From positions 1 to 8,026 of the forward strand of contig JAITIS010000026.1 in assembly GCA_031279305.1 (NCBI GenBank): a DNA stretch of 8,026 bases, read 5' to 3'. The notes beneath the pieces are model-generated. The model saw nothing but the letters and a program-made list of their open reading frames with translations. It did not search any database and was not told the origin of the DNA. Of this stretch, positions 1-6,295 are shown in pieces. Positions within the stretch are counted from its first letter, which is position 1. Each line of letters begins with the position of its first letter. A program made the position numbers and the translations under genes. The stretch comes from Candidatus Margulisiibacteriota bacterium. Lineage in GTDB: Bacteria; Margulisbacteria; Termititenacia; Termititenacales; Termititenacaceae.

Positions 1-120
1 GCCAAACCAGTACAGTTTGAATTTCAGAATATAGCCCAGACCAAAACTGGCGATGATGATCAGCGCGTCCAGCAGGAGTTTGACCAGCGTAAAAAAACGG
101 CGGAAACGGCTCTTAAACAT
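1..120 (-). CDS. Probable polyprenyl-phosphate sugar transferase, N-terminus only (partial)
   Basis: Reading the minus strand from an ATG at 120 gives 40 open codons to the window edge. The peptide starts with a basic stretch (MFKSRFRRFF), followed by a hydrophobic helix of about 20 residues (LLLDALIIIASFGLGYILKF) and an aromatic end. This matches the first transmembrane helix of WcaJ/WbaP-type polyprenyl glycosylphosphotransferases, which place the first sugar phosphate on undecaprenyl phosphate at the inner membrane. The catalytic domain lies outside the window, so the family call is an inference from this helix and the context. A GGGAG Shine-Dalgarno stretch sits 6 nt before the ATG, and the gene overlaps the end of the nucleotidyltransferase-like gene by 8 nt, which suggests translational coupling. 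Another multi-pass membrane protein of the same cluster is the main alternative. Confidence 0.55.
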   Translation of the reverse strand, partial: MFKSRFRRFFTLVKLLLDALIIIASFGLGYILKFKLYWFG

Positions 121-1063
121 CCAGCACTCCCGAATAGTCTTTGACCGCGCTGCCCGCGGCTAAAATAGTATTGTCCGGCAGGCGGACATTATCGCCGATT
201 GCCACACCCTCGCCTAACAGACAATTTTTAAGCTCGCAGTTACGGCCAATTTTAACATTTTTTTGCAGAATAGAATTATTGATCCGGCAGTTTTCCCCCA
301 CCGCCGCGCGGTCTAAAAAAATAGAATTCTGCAAAATACTGTCTTTGCCGATCAGGCAGTCATCGCCAAAAAACTGCCGGCCACGCAGGGAAACGGAAAA
401 ATCTATTTCGCAGTTTTTGCCGTAATAAGATTGATGTATTTTGGCGCCTTTGACCGGGGCGTTTTTAAGCAGCCAGCCGCTGGCCTGAAAATAAGCCGGG
501 TATGTGTTTACGTATTCCAGCCAGCCTGTGTTTTCCAGACAAAATATTCTGCGGCGGGCTTTAAGCATTTCGGCCAGAAAAGTCTGCATCTCAAAACGTT
601 CGTGAAAATAATAAGTGAGGAGCAGCGGATTGACGATGCACAGATTATTAACCGGAGCGCCGGAGCCGAAAACACTGGTGAGTTTATGCCCGCTGTCCTG
701 CTCCACCGCAAAAGTCTCGCCGTGAAAAAAACCGCCGGTCAGGCAGACAATATCCGCCTGCGCAGCCCGGAAAGCGGCGCGCAGTTCCTGCGGCTTAAAA
801 GAAGTCAGGAGCGGCCCGTAAATCAGCAAAAAAGGCTGGTCATTGAGCAATGATTTTAAGAGGTCATATTTGGGCAACTCCGCGCAGGAGTGATAAACCG
901 TCCCGCTCCGGCGCAAATCTACGGCGACGCTGTCTGTCAATACAATTGTCTCTGTAATATCATCATCGGTCTTCAGCCAATCCAGCTGATAATCCAAAAT
1001 GTCCCGACCCAATATCTGGCGCAGATCCGCAGGCTGGCCTATATCCATAAGCAGAGCGCGCAT
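113..1063 (-). CDS. Nucleotidyltransferase-like protein with C-terminal left-handed beta-helix, probably catalytically degenerate
   Basis: This 316-residue protein has the layout of sugar-phosphate nucleotidyltransferases (GlmU, RmlA or GDP-mannose pyrophosphorylase-like): an N-terminal Rossmann-type domain (about 1-200), then hexapeptide repeats (about 205-306, e.g. FFGDDCLIGKDSILQNSIF and VGENCRINNSIL). The N-terminus aligns by eye with the usual start of the family, ending in a typical LDYQLDWLK. However, the glycine-rich nucleotide loop (normally GxGTRL) reads MDIGQPADLRQ, and the position of the metal-binding Asp in the usual GD motif reads YGPLLTSF (82-88). I therefore infer a non-catalytic or regulatory member, or one with altered chemistry. 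A GAGGGG Shine-Dalgarno stretch lies 9 nt before the ATG at 1063. The gene starts 60 nt after the ligase gene and overlaps the next gene, so it belongs to the same operon. The family call is strong and the loss of activity is inferred. Confidence 0.75.
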   Translation of the reverse strand: MRALLMDIGQPADLRQILGRDILDYQLDWLKTDDDITETIVLTDSVAVDLRRSGTVYHSCAELPKYDLLKSLLNDQPFLLIYGPLLTSFKPQELRAAFRAAQADIVCLTGGFFHGETFAVEQDSGHKLTSVFGSGAPVNNLCIVNPLLLTYYFHERFEMQTFLAEMLKARRRIFCLENTGWLEYVNTYPAYFQASGWLLKNAPVKGAKIHQSYYGKNCEIDFSVSLRGRQFFGDDCLIGKDSILQNSIFLDRAAVGENCRINNSILQKNVKIGRNCELKNCLLGEGVAIGDNVRLPDNTILAAGSAVKDYSGVLDV

Positions 1064-1123
1064 TATTTACAGCCCCTCAAAAATTCGCGGTATTGCCGCT
1101 GGACGGGGATAGAATGGTTAACA

Positions 1124-2986
1124 TTAGCTATTCTTTTCACGAAATGGATCATACAGGGCGATGCAGATAGCCAGACAGAAAAACTCGTAAAATATGACGC
1201 GGGTGGCCACCACGCCAAAATTGAAAAGCACCTGCCCCAGATAGACAAACGTCCCGCTGAATAACCCGGCCAGCACGTAGTTGCCTGCGGTGAAACCTTC
1301 TTTCCAGAGTTTGCGCAGGATGATAAAAAAGCCCGCCGGCAAGAGCCAGAGATAATACACTATAAAACCCAGAATGCCGCGCGTGGCCAGCATATTGACA
1401 TAGTCGTTGTGCAGTTTGTCCGGCGTGAATTGATGCCCGCCCTCCAGCACGCCGTAATCCGCGCGGCGGTATTTGGGGTACATCTCTTTGATCATACCCG
1501 GTCCCTGCCCCAGCATAGGCGAATCCCGCCACATATAACTGCCGGTTTTCCACATCGAGGTGCGCGCCGTGCCTTTGTTGAAAGCTTCGGCATAGGTCTG
1601 GGTGCGGAAAAAGACATTGACACTCTGGGCGGAAATTTTCTTTTCCGCGTGCAGGCGGTTTACTTCGGCCATAACCAGCGAAGCAGTGTCCGGGTCGTTG
1701 AGGTTACGGACGCCCTGTCTGGCTAGTGTGGACTTAATCAGATTAGAGGCGTACAGATTAGGCCCGGAAGGAATGACTATCACGGCCAAAAGACCGACCA
1801 ACACTATATTTAGGATAAGTCGGGCCGGCGCGCCGGTAAAATTGAACCAGATCCAAATATTCAAAAGCAGAATAATCAGCGCCACCGCGGCAATAACGTT
1901 AAGGTCTACAGAAGTAAACTGCAAAAACCCGCCGTACATAACCGCCAGCGAGAACATTAGCAATTTTAGCCAGTCGCCTTTGCGCAGTAGAATGAATAAA
2001 ATATACAGCAGATAAATCACTGACGCGGCTAGCAGCAGAACCAGCAGTATTTTGTGGTAAGCGTAAATCTTAAAAACATACCAAGCGTTAAAGAGAAAAC
2101 AGCCGCAGCCGATAAACCCCACATCCAGCCAGATATTCTTATTGTCTCGCGCCAGCAGCACAGCCAGACACATTGTTATAGCCAGCGAAAAACCGATCCA
2201 AGTTGCCCGGCCAAAAGAGAGAAAATTGCCGACAAAGTGCATAAGCAAAATAGCCGACAAGCCGATTAACAGGAAAAAAATATGGCGGTAATTTCCTAAG
2301 TTTTTCAGCGCGGTGATATTAAATTTCCGGAGATAATAAAAGAGCAGTCCGATTATCAGCGGAATATGCATTATTACATAGGGCGCGTAATGCACCGGAT
2401 TGTTGATACAGCCGAAAACGCGGGACTGCGGATCCACTGACCAGCGCATAAAATCCATACCCGCAGACTGGAATACGCCGTAAACAGCGGACAGCGTGGC
2501 GCCAATAACCAGCGAGCCCAAAATCCAAAAAATAGTTTTGCGGTCGCGAACATAGTTTACGTAAAAGAAAACCAATAATATGTAATTAAGTTCCGTGATC
2601 AGGCCTTCCCAGCGGTCATAGGCGCCCAGCAAAGCGATATAATGATTGCTGGAAAATACGGCGGAAAAGATATTGACGACCGCGAAAGCCAGCAGCGGCC
2701 AGTTCAGCGGGGTTTTGATAAACTGTAATTTTTCTTTTTTAAGAATTGCTCTAATCAGCGCCACGGTTACAATCCAGATCAGCGCGATGCGCACGTTCAG
2801 CAGTTTGGAAACTTCAAAAACCGAGCGCGTCAGCGAGGTAAAAATAATCGGCGTGCCCACCGCGATATTTAGGAAAGGCAAACCGATCAATTTATTCCAG
2901 CGGGATTTGATGCCGGAAAAATTCCAGTAAAGAATGTCAACAACGATCATAAAAAGGATGGCGATTTGCAAGATATACAGGCCCAT
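1124..2986 (-). CDS. O-antigen ligase / Wzy-type polymerase-like membrane protein
   Basis: This 620-residue protein has many hydrophobic segments (for example about 1-20, 63-82, 94-112, 132-146, 151-171, 200-219, 236-256, 262-280, 312-334, 363-381, 389-405, 540-558 and 570-590). A large polar loop lies at about 410-525. Wzy_C/O-antigen-ligase hallmarks are visible: SFGRATWIG (257-265), the WRDSPMLGQGPG stretch (486-497) followed by MYPKYRR, and KLHNDYVNMLATRGILG (524-540) with the conserved His526 in the region facing the periplasm. Members of this superfamily join undecaprenyl-linked glycans to lipid A-core, to protein or to each other. Sequence alone does not separate ligase from polymerase, and at 620 residues it is longer than the usual roughly 400-450. 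The start at 2986 has an AGGGGG stretch 11 nt upstream, a rather long spacing. It lies 36 nt after the glycosyltransferase, in the same operon. Confidence 0.85.
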   Translation of the reverse strand: MGLYILQIAILFMIVVDILYWNFSGIKSRWNKLIGLPFLNIAVGTPIIFTSLTRSVFEVSKLLNVRIALIWIVTVALIRAILKKEKLQFIKTPLNWPLLAFAVVNIFSAVFSSNHYIALLGAYDRWEGLITELNYILLVFFYVNYVRDRKTIFWILGSLVIGATLSAVYGVFQSAGMDFMRWSVDPQSRVFGCINNPVHYAPYVIMHIPLIIGLLFYYLRKFNITALKNLGNYRHIFFLLIGLSAILLMHFVGNFLSFGRATWIGFSLAITMCLAVLLARDNKNIWLDVGFIGCGCFLFNAWYVFKIYAYHKILLVLLLAASVIYLLYILFILLRKGDWLKLLMFSLAVMYGGFLQFTSVDLNVIAAVALIILLLNIWIWFNFTGAPARLILNIVLVGLLAVIVIPSGPNLYASNLIKSTLARQGVRNLNDPDTASLVMAEVNRLHAEKKISAQSVNVFFRTQTYAEAFNKGTARTSMWKTGSYMWRDSPMLGQGPGMIKEMYPKYRRADYGVLEGGHQFTPDKLHNDYVNMLATRGILGFIVYYLWLLPAGFFIILRKLWKEGFTAGNYVLAGLFSGTFVYLGQVLFNFGVVATRVIFYEFFCLAICIALYDPFREKNS

Positions 2987-3022
2987 ATTCTGGAATACCC
3001 CCTAAAACATAGTATAACAAAC

Positions 3023-4099
3023 CTATATTAAATTGTATATTTTCAAATACCCGTTTACCATTTTTTCTGCAGTAAAATTTTGCTGAAAATGAGCTTTGGC
3101 GCTGCGGGAAAATTTTTGATGAACCGCCGGATGTTCCAAAATATATTTTATTTTTTTCGCAAAAGCGGCGGCGGCATTCGCCGCTGTATAGCCATTCTCG
3201 CCGTTTATCACTAATTCGTTAAGCCCGCTGACATTGGAAGCCACGACCGGCAGACCGAAATATTGCGCTTCCAGCACGGACATAGGCATTCCTTCATAGT
3301 TGGTTGGCAGCATAAAAACATCTGCCAGTTGGTTGTAGCTTTCCGCATAAGGCAATACGCCCAAGCAAAAAATATTAGGCGGCGGATCTTTTAAGGGTTT
3401 TTGGTTGCCAATCCAGATAAAAGCGTATTCCGGCAGCAATTTTGCCGTTTTAAAAAAAAGGTCGAACCGCTTTACAAAAGCGGTTCGACCTTTTTTTAAT
3501 TTTTTTTCTGGATTGGGCACTCTGGCAATACACAATATTTTTTTCTTGAAATTAGGCGGTAAATTAAATGATTTTAACGTCCTTTTCTGTGGTTTCACGC
3601 CGTTGGGCACACAAAAAATATTATGCATAATCCTTTCCTCGCGCAGGCTTTTCACATCATAGCGGCTGACTGCAACAACAGCCCTGCATCTATGCTGCAA
3701 CAATCGTTCCAGCGGCAGAAATCTACGGTAAACACGGCGGATAGAATCAAAGCCGTGCACTGTATAGATTATTTTATCCGGCGGAAAAGCTAGACGCCCG
3801 AGAACGCCTGCCTTTGAGGAGTGCAGGTGAATAATATCCGGACGGTATTGTTTATATAACCGCCTCAAAGCCAAAAATGTCCGCAGATCACTAACGGGAG
3901 ATATGGCGCGCTTGAGCAGGGGAATATGGATTTTTCTTATTTTGCTGTCAAGCAAGGCAAACATTTGGCCGTCGCCCTCGCCCGCCAGTACGGTCACATC
4001 GTGTTTTTTAGCCAGCTTATTGGCTAGATTAGCCATTACAGTCTGCGCGCCGCCGAGTTCGGAGAGGGTGATGAGGTGGAAAATCTTTAGCTTTTTCAT
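3023..4099 (-). CDS. GT4-family glycosyltransferase (group 1), with in-frame palindromic insertion
   Basis: This 358-residue GT-B glycosyltransferase would transfer a sugar from a nucleotide donor to a growing lipid-linked glycan at the cytoplasmic face of the membrane. The N-terminal domain begins KIFHLITLSELGGAQ (5-19), a typical acceptor-domain start, with DIIHLHSSKAGVLGRL (88-103) and VHGFDS. The donor domain shows the EX7E signature: E269 and E277 in YEGMPMSVLEA, followed by GLPVVASNVSGLNELV. Between PNPEK (195-199) and RFDLFF (211-216) are about 11 extra residues, at a place where relatives normally run straight from PxxK to RFDL. They coincide with a 45-nt perfect palindrome. The start lies only 8 nt after the ATPase stop, with a weak purine stretch (AAAAGAA). 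No promoter is seen, so expression probably depends on the ATPase promoter. The first 71 codons are duplicated at 6311-6516. Confidence 0.88.
   Translation of the reverse strand: MKKLKIFHLITLSELGGAQTVMANLANKLAKKHDVTVLAGEGDGQMFALLDSKIRKIHIPLLKRAISPVSDLRTFLALRRLYKQYRPDIIHLHSSKAGVLGRLAFPPDKIIYTVHGFDSIRRVYRRFLPLERLLQHRCRAVVAVSRYDVKSLREERIMHNIFCVPNGVKPQKRTLKSFNLPPNFKKKILCIARVPNPEKKLKKGRTAFVKRFDLFFKTAKLLPEYAFIWIGNQKPLKDPPPNIFCLGVLPYAESYNQLADVFMLPTNYEGMPMSVLEAQYFGLPVVASNVSGLNELVINGENGYTAANAAAAFAKKIKYILEHPAVHQKFSRSAKAHFQQNFTAEKMVNGYLKIYNLI
3453..3497. repeat. Perfect 45-nt palindrome (21-bp arms, 3-nt loop) inside the GT4 gene
   Basis: Left arm 3453-3473 and right arm 3477-3497 are exact reverse complements, separated by ACA at 3474-3476. 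Each arm consists of seven A/T at the outer end, an 11-bp core (GGTCGAACCGC) and three A/T next to the loop. Read on the minus strand it covers codons 201-216 of the glycosyltransferase. The downstream half encodes KRFDLFF, the expected native sequence, and the upstream half encodes KKGRTAF, which looks inserted. On either strand a strong stem is followed by at least seven T residues, the form of a bidirectional intrinsic terminator. Confidence 0.93.
3883..4088 (-). repeat. Direct repeat, copy A: 5' end of intact GT4 gene
   Basis: This 206-nt segment matches 6311-6516 at a constant offset of 2428, with five mismatches counted by eye (3988, 3992, 4041, 4044 and 4077; about 97.6% identity). It covers codons 4-73 of the intact glycosyltransferase. 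All five differences are transitions. Two are silent (T36, L38) and three change residues (H8, Q19 and T20 here; R, R and I in the other copy). Homology ends abruptly on both sides. Confidence 0.95.
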
Positions 4100-4107
4100 T
4101 TCTTTTG

Positions 4108-5253
4108 TCAGTATTTATTCAGAAAACCCAGAATATTTTCCGGTGTAATTGTGGTGAAATTAGTTTCACCGTATTCCGCCAGCCATTCAGAAGGCAGTTT
4201 ATTTTTAGCTTTTTTATTATTCCATTTTATTTCATAGGCAAAAATCTTTCCGTCTTTTTCTTCCAGCAGATCAATTTCCTGTCCCCGCCAGGTGCGCCAA
4301 AAATATTGGTTGGCGTATATTTGTTTATAGCTTCTTATTTTCATTCTTTCTAGGATACAAAAATTTTCCCACAACCCGCCAACATCATCGCGCGTGTCTA
4401 AATTATTAAAATTGTTTATGATAGTGTTGCGCACACCAAGGTCATAAAAAAAATACTTGGCTTTTTTATTGATCTCCTTGCGCAGGTTACGGCTGTAGCC
4501 GCGCAGTTGAAAAATGACATAAGATTTTTCCAGCAGATCCAGATAACGATTAACAGTTTTCCTGTCGATGCCTAGCACGCCGCCAAGTTCAGAAAGAGAA
4601 ACTTCTCCGCCGACCTGAAAAGCCAAAAGCTTTAATAAATCAATTAAGATTTTAGAACTTTTAACTTCCTGATACGCCAGAATATCTTTTAACAGCAGCG
4701 AATCCGTGAGTTCGCGCAAAAAAAGTTTTTTACTTTTTTTATCCGCGCTATTTATAACGTCTGGATATACGCCAAAAACCAAGAGATTATTTAAGATATA
4801 TTTCAAAGTCAGCTCCGGGGCATTAGTTTTTTGGCTGTTTAGTATTTCTATAGCAGAAAAAGGAAAAAGATAACAAGTGGTTTTGCGGCCAACCAGCGGT
4901 TCTCCAATTTGCCCGTTAATCTCGAAAGCTGACGAGCCAGTGGCAATCACAGCTGTTGTCGGCAGATGATCATTTATCAATTTCAAAGACTGTCCGATGT
5001 TTTTAATGTTTTGCGCTTCGTCGATGGCTAAAATATCTGTTTTGCCGACAATTTGTTTTAATTTTTCCAGCGATGGAGTGGAAAATAACTCTTGGGTATC
5101 TATTGATGTCCCGTCATAAGCCAGGATTTTTTTAGAACTTTTTTGCAAAAAATCATTCATCAAAGTTGTTTTGCCTGCGCGACGGGGACCGAGCAAGATT
5201 AGAGTTTTGCCCTTTTTGAGATGCGACTTTAAGTTTAACAGCCTTTGAATCAT
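4108..5253 (-). CDS. AAA-family ATPase with DUF4143-type C-terminal domain
   Basis: This 381-residue protein has Walker A GPRRAGKT (22-29), Walker B DILAIDEAQ (73-81) and a sensor-like ATGSSAFEI (104-112), the pattern of the AAA_14 domain. A winged-helix-like stretch follows (about 218-250, LSELGGVLGIDRKTVNRYL). The C-terminal DUF4143 region contains WRGQEIDLL (322-330) and FAYEIKW (338-344), an E-x-D ... E-x-K pattern that recalls the PD-(D/E)xK nuclease fold. The family is common in bacteria and archaea, and its cellular role is poorly defined (ATP-dependent, possibly DNA-linked or mobile). Length is near the family norm. The start MIQRLLNLKS is typical. There is no Shine-Dalgarno sequence before it, and the -10 box lies 6 nt upstream, so a leaderless mRNA is likely. 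Its stop is 8 nt from the glycosyltransferase start. It has no evident role in glycan synthesis and looks like an insertion. Confidence 0.88.
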   Translation of the reverse strand: MIQRLLNLKSHLKKGKTLILLGPRRAGKTTLMNDFLQKSSKKILAYDGTSIDTQELFSTPSLEKLKQIVGKTDILAIDEAQNIKNIGQSLKLINDHLPTTAVIATGSSAFEINGQIGEPLVGRKTTCYLFPFSAIEILNSQKTNAPELTLKYILNNLLVFGVYPDVINSADKKSKKLFLRELTDSLLLKDILAYQEVKSSKILIDLLKLLAFQVGGEVSLSELGGVLGIDRKTVNRYLDLLEKSYVIFQLRGYSRNLRKEINKKAKYFFYDLGVRNTIINNFNNLDTRDDVGGLWENFCILERMKIRSYKQIYANQYFWRTWRGQEIDLLEEKDGKIFAYEIKWNNKKAKNKLPSEWLAEYGETNFTTITPENILGFLNKY

Positions 5254-5259
5254 ATTTTC

Positions 5260-5288
5260 ATAGTAGCGCCTAATTCCCCGAAATGCAA
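5260..5288 (-). promoter_or_regulatory. Predicted sigma70-type promoter of the ATPase gene (leaderless geometry)
   Basis: On the minus strand TTGCAT (5288-5283) and TACTAT (5265-5260) are separated by 17 nt. The -10 box ends 6 nt before the ATG at 5253, so a start site 7 nt downstream falls on the A of ATG. No Shine-Dalgarno stretch is present. It would also drive the glycosyltransferase and the genes downstream. This is a prediction from consensus only. Confidence 0.6.
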
Positions 5289-5308
5289 GTATTACAGGGA
5301 TCTAATTA

Positions 5309-5331
5309 CCCAAAATATTAGTATTTTAGGG
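5309..5331. promoter_or_regulatory. Inverted repeat upstream of the ATPase promoter
   Basis: CCCAAAATA (5309-5317) and TATTTT-A-GGG (5322-5331) form an inverted repeat around TTAG, with one unpaired base in the right arm. It lies about 20 nt upstream of the predicted -35 box, a position suited to an activator or repressor site. It could also be a chance AT-rich palindrome. No T-tract follows the stem, so a terminator is unlikely. Confidence 0.35.
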
Positions 5332-5346
5332 AATTTATGAGGCATT

Positions 5347-5415
5347 TTATAGAATATCGCTGTCTCCGTCAGGTTTGAATAAAGTGATGAGGCGGAAAAT
5401 CTTTTTCTTGCGCAT
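5347..5415 (-). pseudogene. Short remnant of a GT4 glycosyltransferase 5' end (third copy, degenerate)
   Basis: An ATG at 5415 opens a 22-codon frame starting MRKKKIFRLITL and ending at TAA (5349-5347). The 23 nt at 5384-5406 are identical to the start of the truncated copy at 6497-6519, and the peptide matches KKIFRLITLSELGG. After LITL the similarity fades (FKPDGDSDIL), although a DG and an I followed by L or V can still be aligned. It shares the Arg codon of the truncated copy, not the His of the intact gene. It lies 49 nt after the FkbM stop, where a following glycosyltransferase gene would be expected. It is either a truncated older copy or the start of a related gene lost when the ATPase arrived. 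No good ribosome site is visible. Confidence 0.6.
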
Positions 5416-5464
5416 AGAAAATCTTGTCTTTTTAGCACGTATGCCAGTCATTATGTTAGCATAC

Positions 5465-6283
5465 TTACAATACTTTTCTTTCTGCTAAAAAATTGGTAGT
5501 CAAAAAACATTCATTTAATTCAGAGTATTTTTTTATTTCATAAATTCCATCTTTTATTATTCTGTAAAACCGATACTGGGCGCTTAATAGATACCAGAAA
5601 TCTTGAAAATATGTCCTAGAATCGATATTACAACCGCCAAACTCAAACTGAATATAATCTATGCCACCGCTATCAATTTTATTTTTAGCCCCGTTTAAGG
5701 CCAAAAGTTCACCACCCTCTATGTCAAGTTTTAGTAAATGTATCTTAGGTATATTTTTTTCTTTGCAAAAACCATCCAGCGTGTGAAGAGTTATGGTTTC
5801 TTTTTTATCTAAGGAAACGTTTAGATATTCAAGATTTCGCTTGTAAATACTGGCTAAACCGGAGCCTTCGGTCTCGTAATATAAAGTAGCATAGATATCT
5901 TTATCACTAAATCCAAGATTATACCGCTCTATGTTTTTCATATCTTTGGTATTTTCTGTCATTCTCTCATATGTTATTTTTGCCGGCTCGAAAGCATATA
6001 TTTTAGCCCGATCCTTTAATATCTTGTTTGTTAATACAGAATAATCACCTTTATTGGCGCCAACATCAAAAACAATAACTTCGGTCAATTTTGTATATTT
6101 CTTTTTTATATAATTCAAAACATTTCTTTCTCCAGATACAGCAAGCTCTCCAGCAGGTCCGATATGCATCCCGTTTAATGATAAGCGGTACAGACTTACC
6201 CAAAACGGCTGCCATATTTTTCGCCCAAGAGCAAAACCAAGCAATGTTTTTATTACTCGCTTGGTTATGTATGAAATACTCAT
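5465..6283 (-). CDS. FkbM-family methyltransferase (AT-rich, probably acquired)
   Basis: From the ATG at 6283 this is a 272-residue SAM-dependent methyltransferase of the FkbM type (Methyltransf_21), which O-methylates sugars or other small acceptors. Motif I is VFDVGANKGDYS (71-82), the acidic end of the second strand is YAFEP (96-100), and the family motif is LLKLDIEGGE (183-192). The first 50 residues are a basic/hydrophobic N-terminal extension. I chose 6283 rather than the in-frame ATG at 6319 because GAGGTGG (6295-6289) stands 5 nt before 6283, while 6319 lies inside the duplicated glycosyltransferase piece. Hand-counted lines give about 27-33% GC, well below the ligase gene (about 55% in one sampled line), a sign of transfer. 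In this setting it probably methylates a glycan residue. The substrate is unknown. Confidence 0.87.
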   Translation of the reverse strand: MSISYITKRVIKTLLGFALGRKIWQPFWVSLYRLSLNGMHIGPAGELAVSGERNVLNYIKKKYTKLTEVIVFDVGANKGDYSVLTNKILKDRAKIYAFEPAKITYERMTENTKDMKNIERYNLGFSDKDIYATLYYETEGSGLASIYKRNLEYLNVSLDKKETITLHTLDGFCKEKNIPKIHLLKLDIEGGELLALNGAKNKIDSGGIDYIQFEFGGCNIDSRTYFQDFWYLLSAQYRFYRIIKDGIYEIKKYSELNECFLTTNFLAERKVL

Positions 6284-6288
6284 ATTGT

Positions 6289-6295
6289 CCACCTC
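6289..6295 (-). promoter_or_regulatory. Strong Shine-Dalgarno that fixes the FkbM start and overlaps the upstream stop
   Basis: GAGGTGG is 5 nt from the ATG at 6283. The TGA stop of the truncated glycosyltransferase frame (6296-6294) overlaps its first bases. A ribosome that terminates there would be placed directly at the FkbM initiation site, so coupling is likely. Confidence 0.75.

Noticed and set aside
431..853. Plus-strand open frame of 140 codons
   Set aside because: It lies opposite the nucleotidyltransferase-like gene, has no recognisable domain, and the opposite strand carries clear family motifs and operon spacing.
1063..1248. Minus-strand 61-codon frame ending at the start of the nucleotidyltransferase-like gene (TAATG overlap)
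   Set aside because: The overlap is suggestive, but most of it is a shadow of the ligase C-terminus and the residues unique to it show no recognisable feature.
890..1264. Plus-strand open frame of 124 codons across the 60-nt gap between the ligase and nucleotidyltransferase-like genes
   Set aside because: It is antisense to both genes, without a ribosome site or recognisable motif. The gap holds only the Shine-Dalgarno region of the next gene.
1149..1553. Minus-strand 134-codon frame inside the ligase gene
   Set aside because: It is an out-of-frame shadow of the C-terminal ligase region, which carries the conserved HNDY segment in the other frame.
4153..4170. Small hairpin GGTGAAA-TTAG-TTTCACC near the 3' end of the ATPase gene
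   Set aside because: It is a 7-bp stem inside conserved coding sequence with no T-tract. It is probably incidental.
5439..5464. Inverted repeat GTATGC / GCATAC after the FkbM stop as a terminator
   Set aside because: The stem is only 6 bp with a 14-nt loop and no T-tract, too weak to call.
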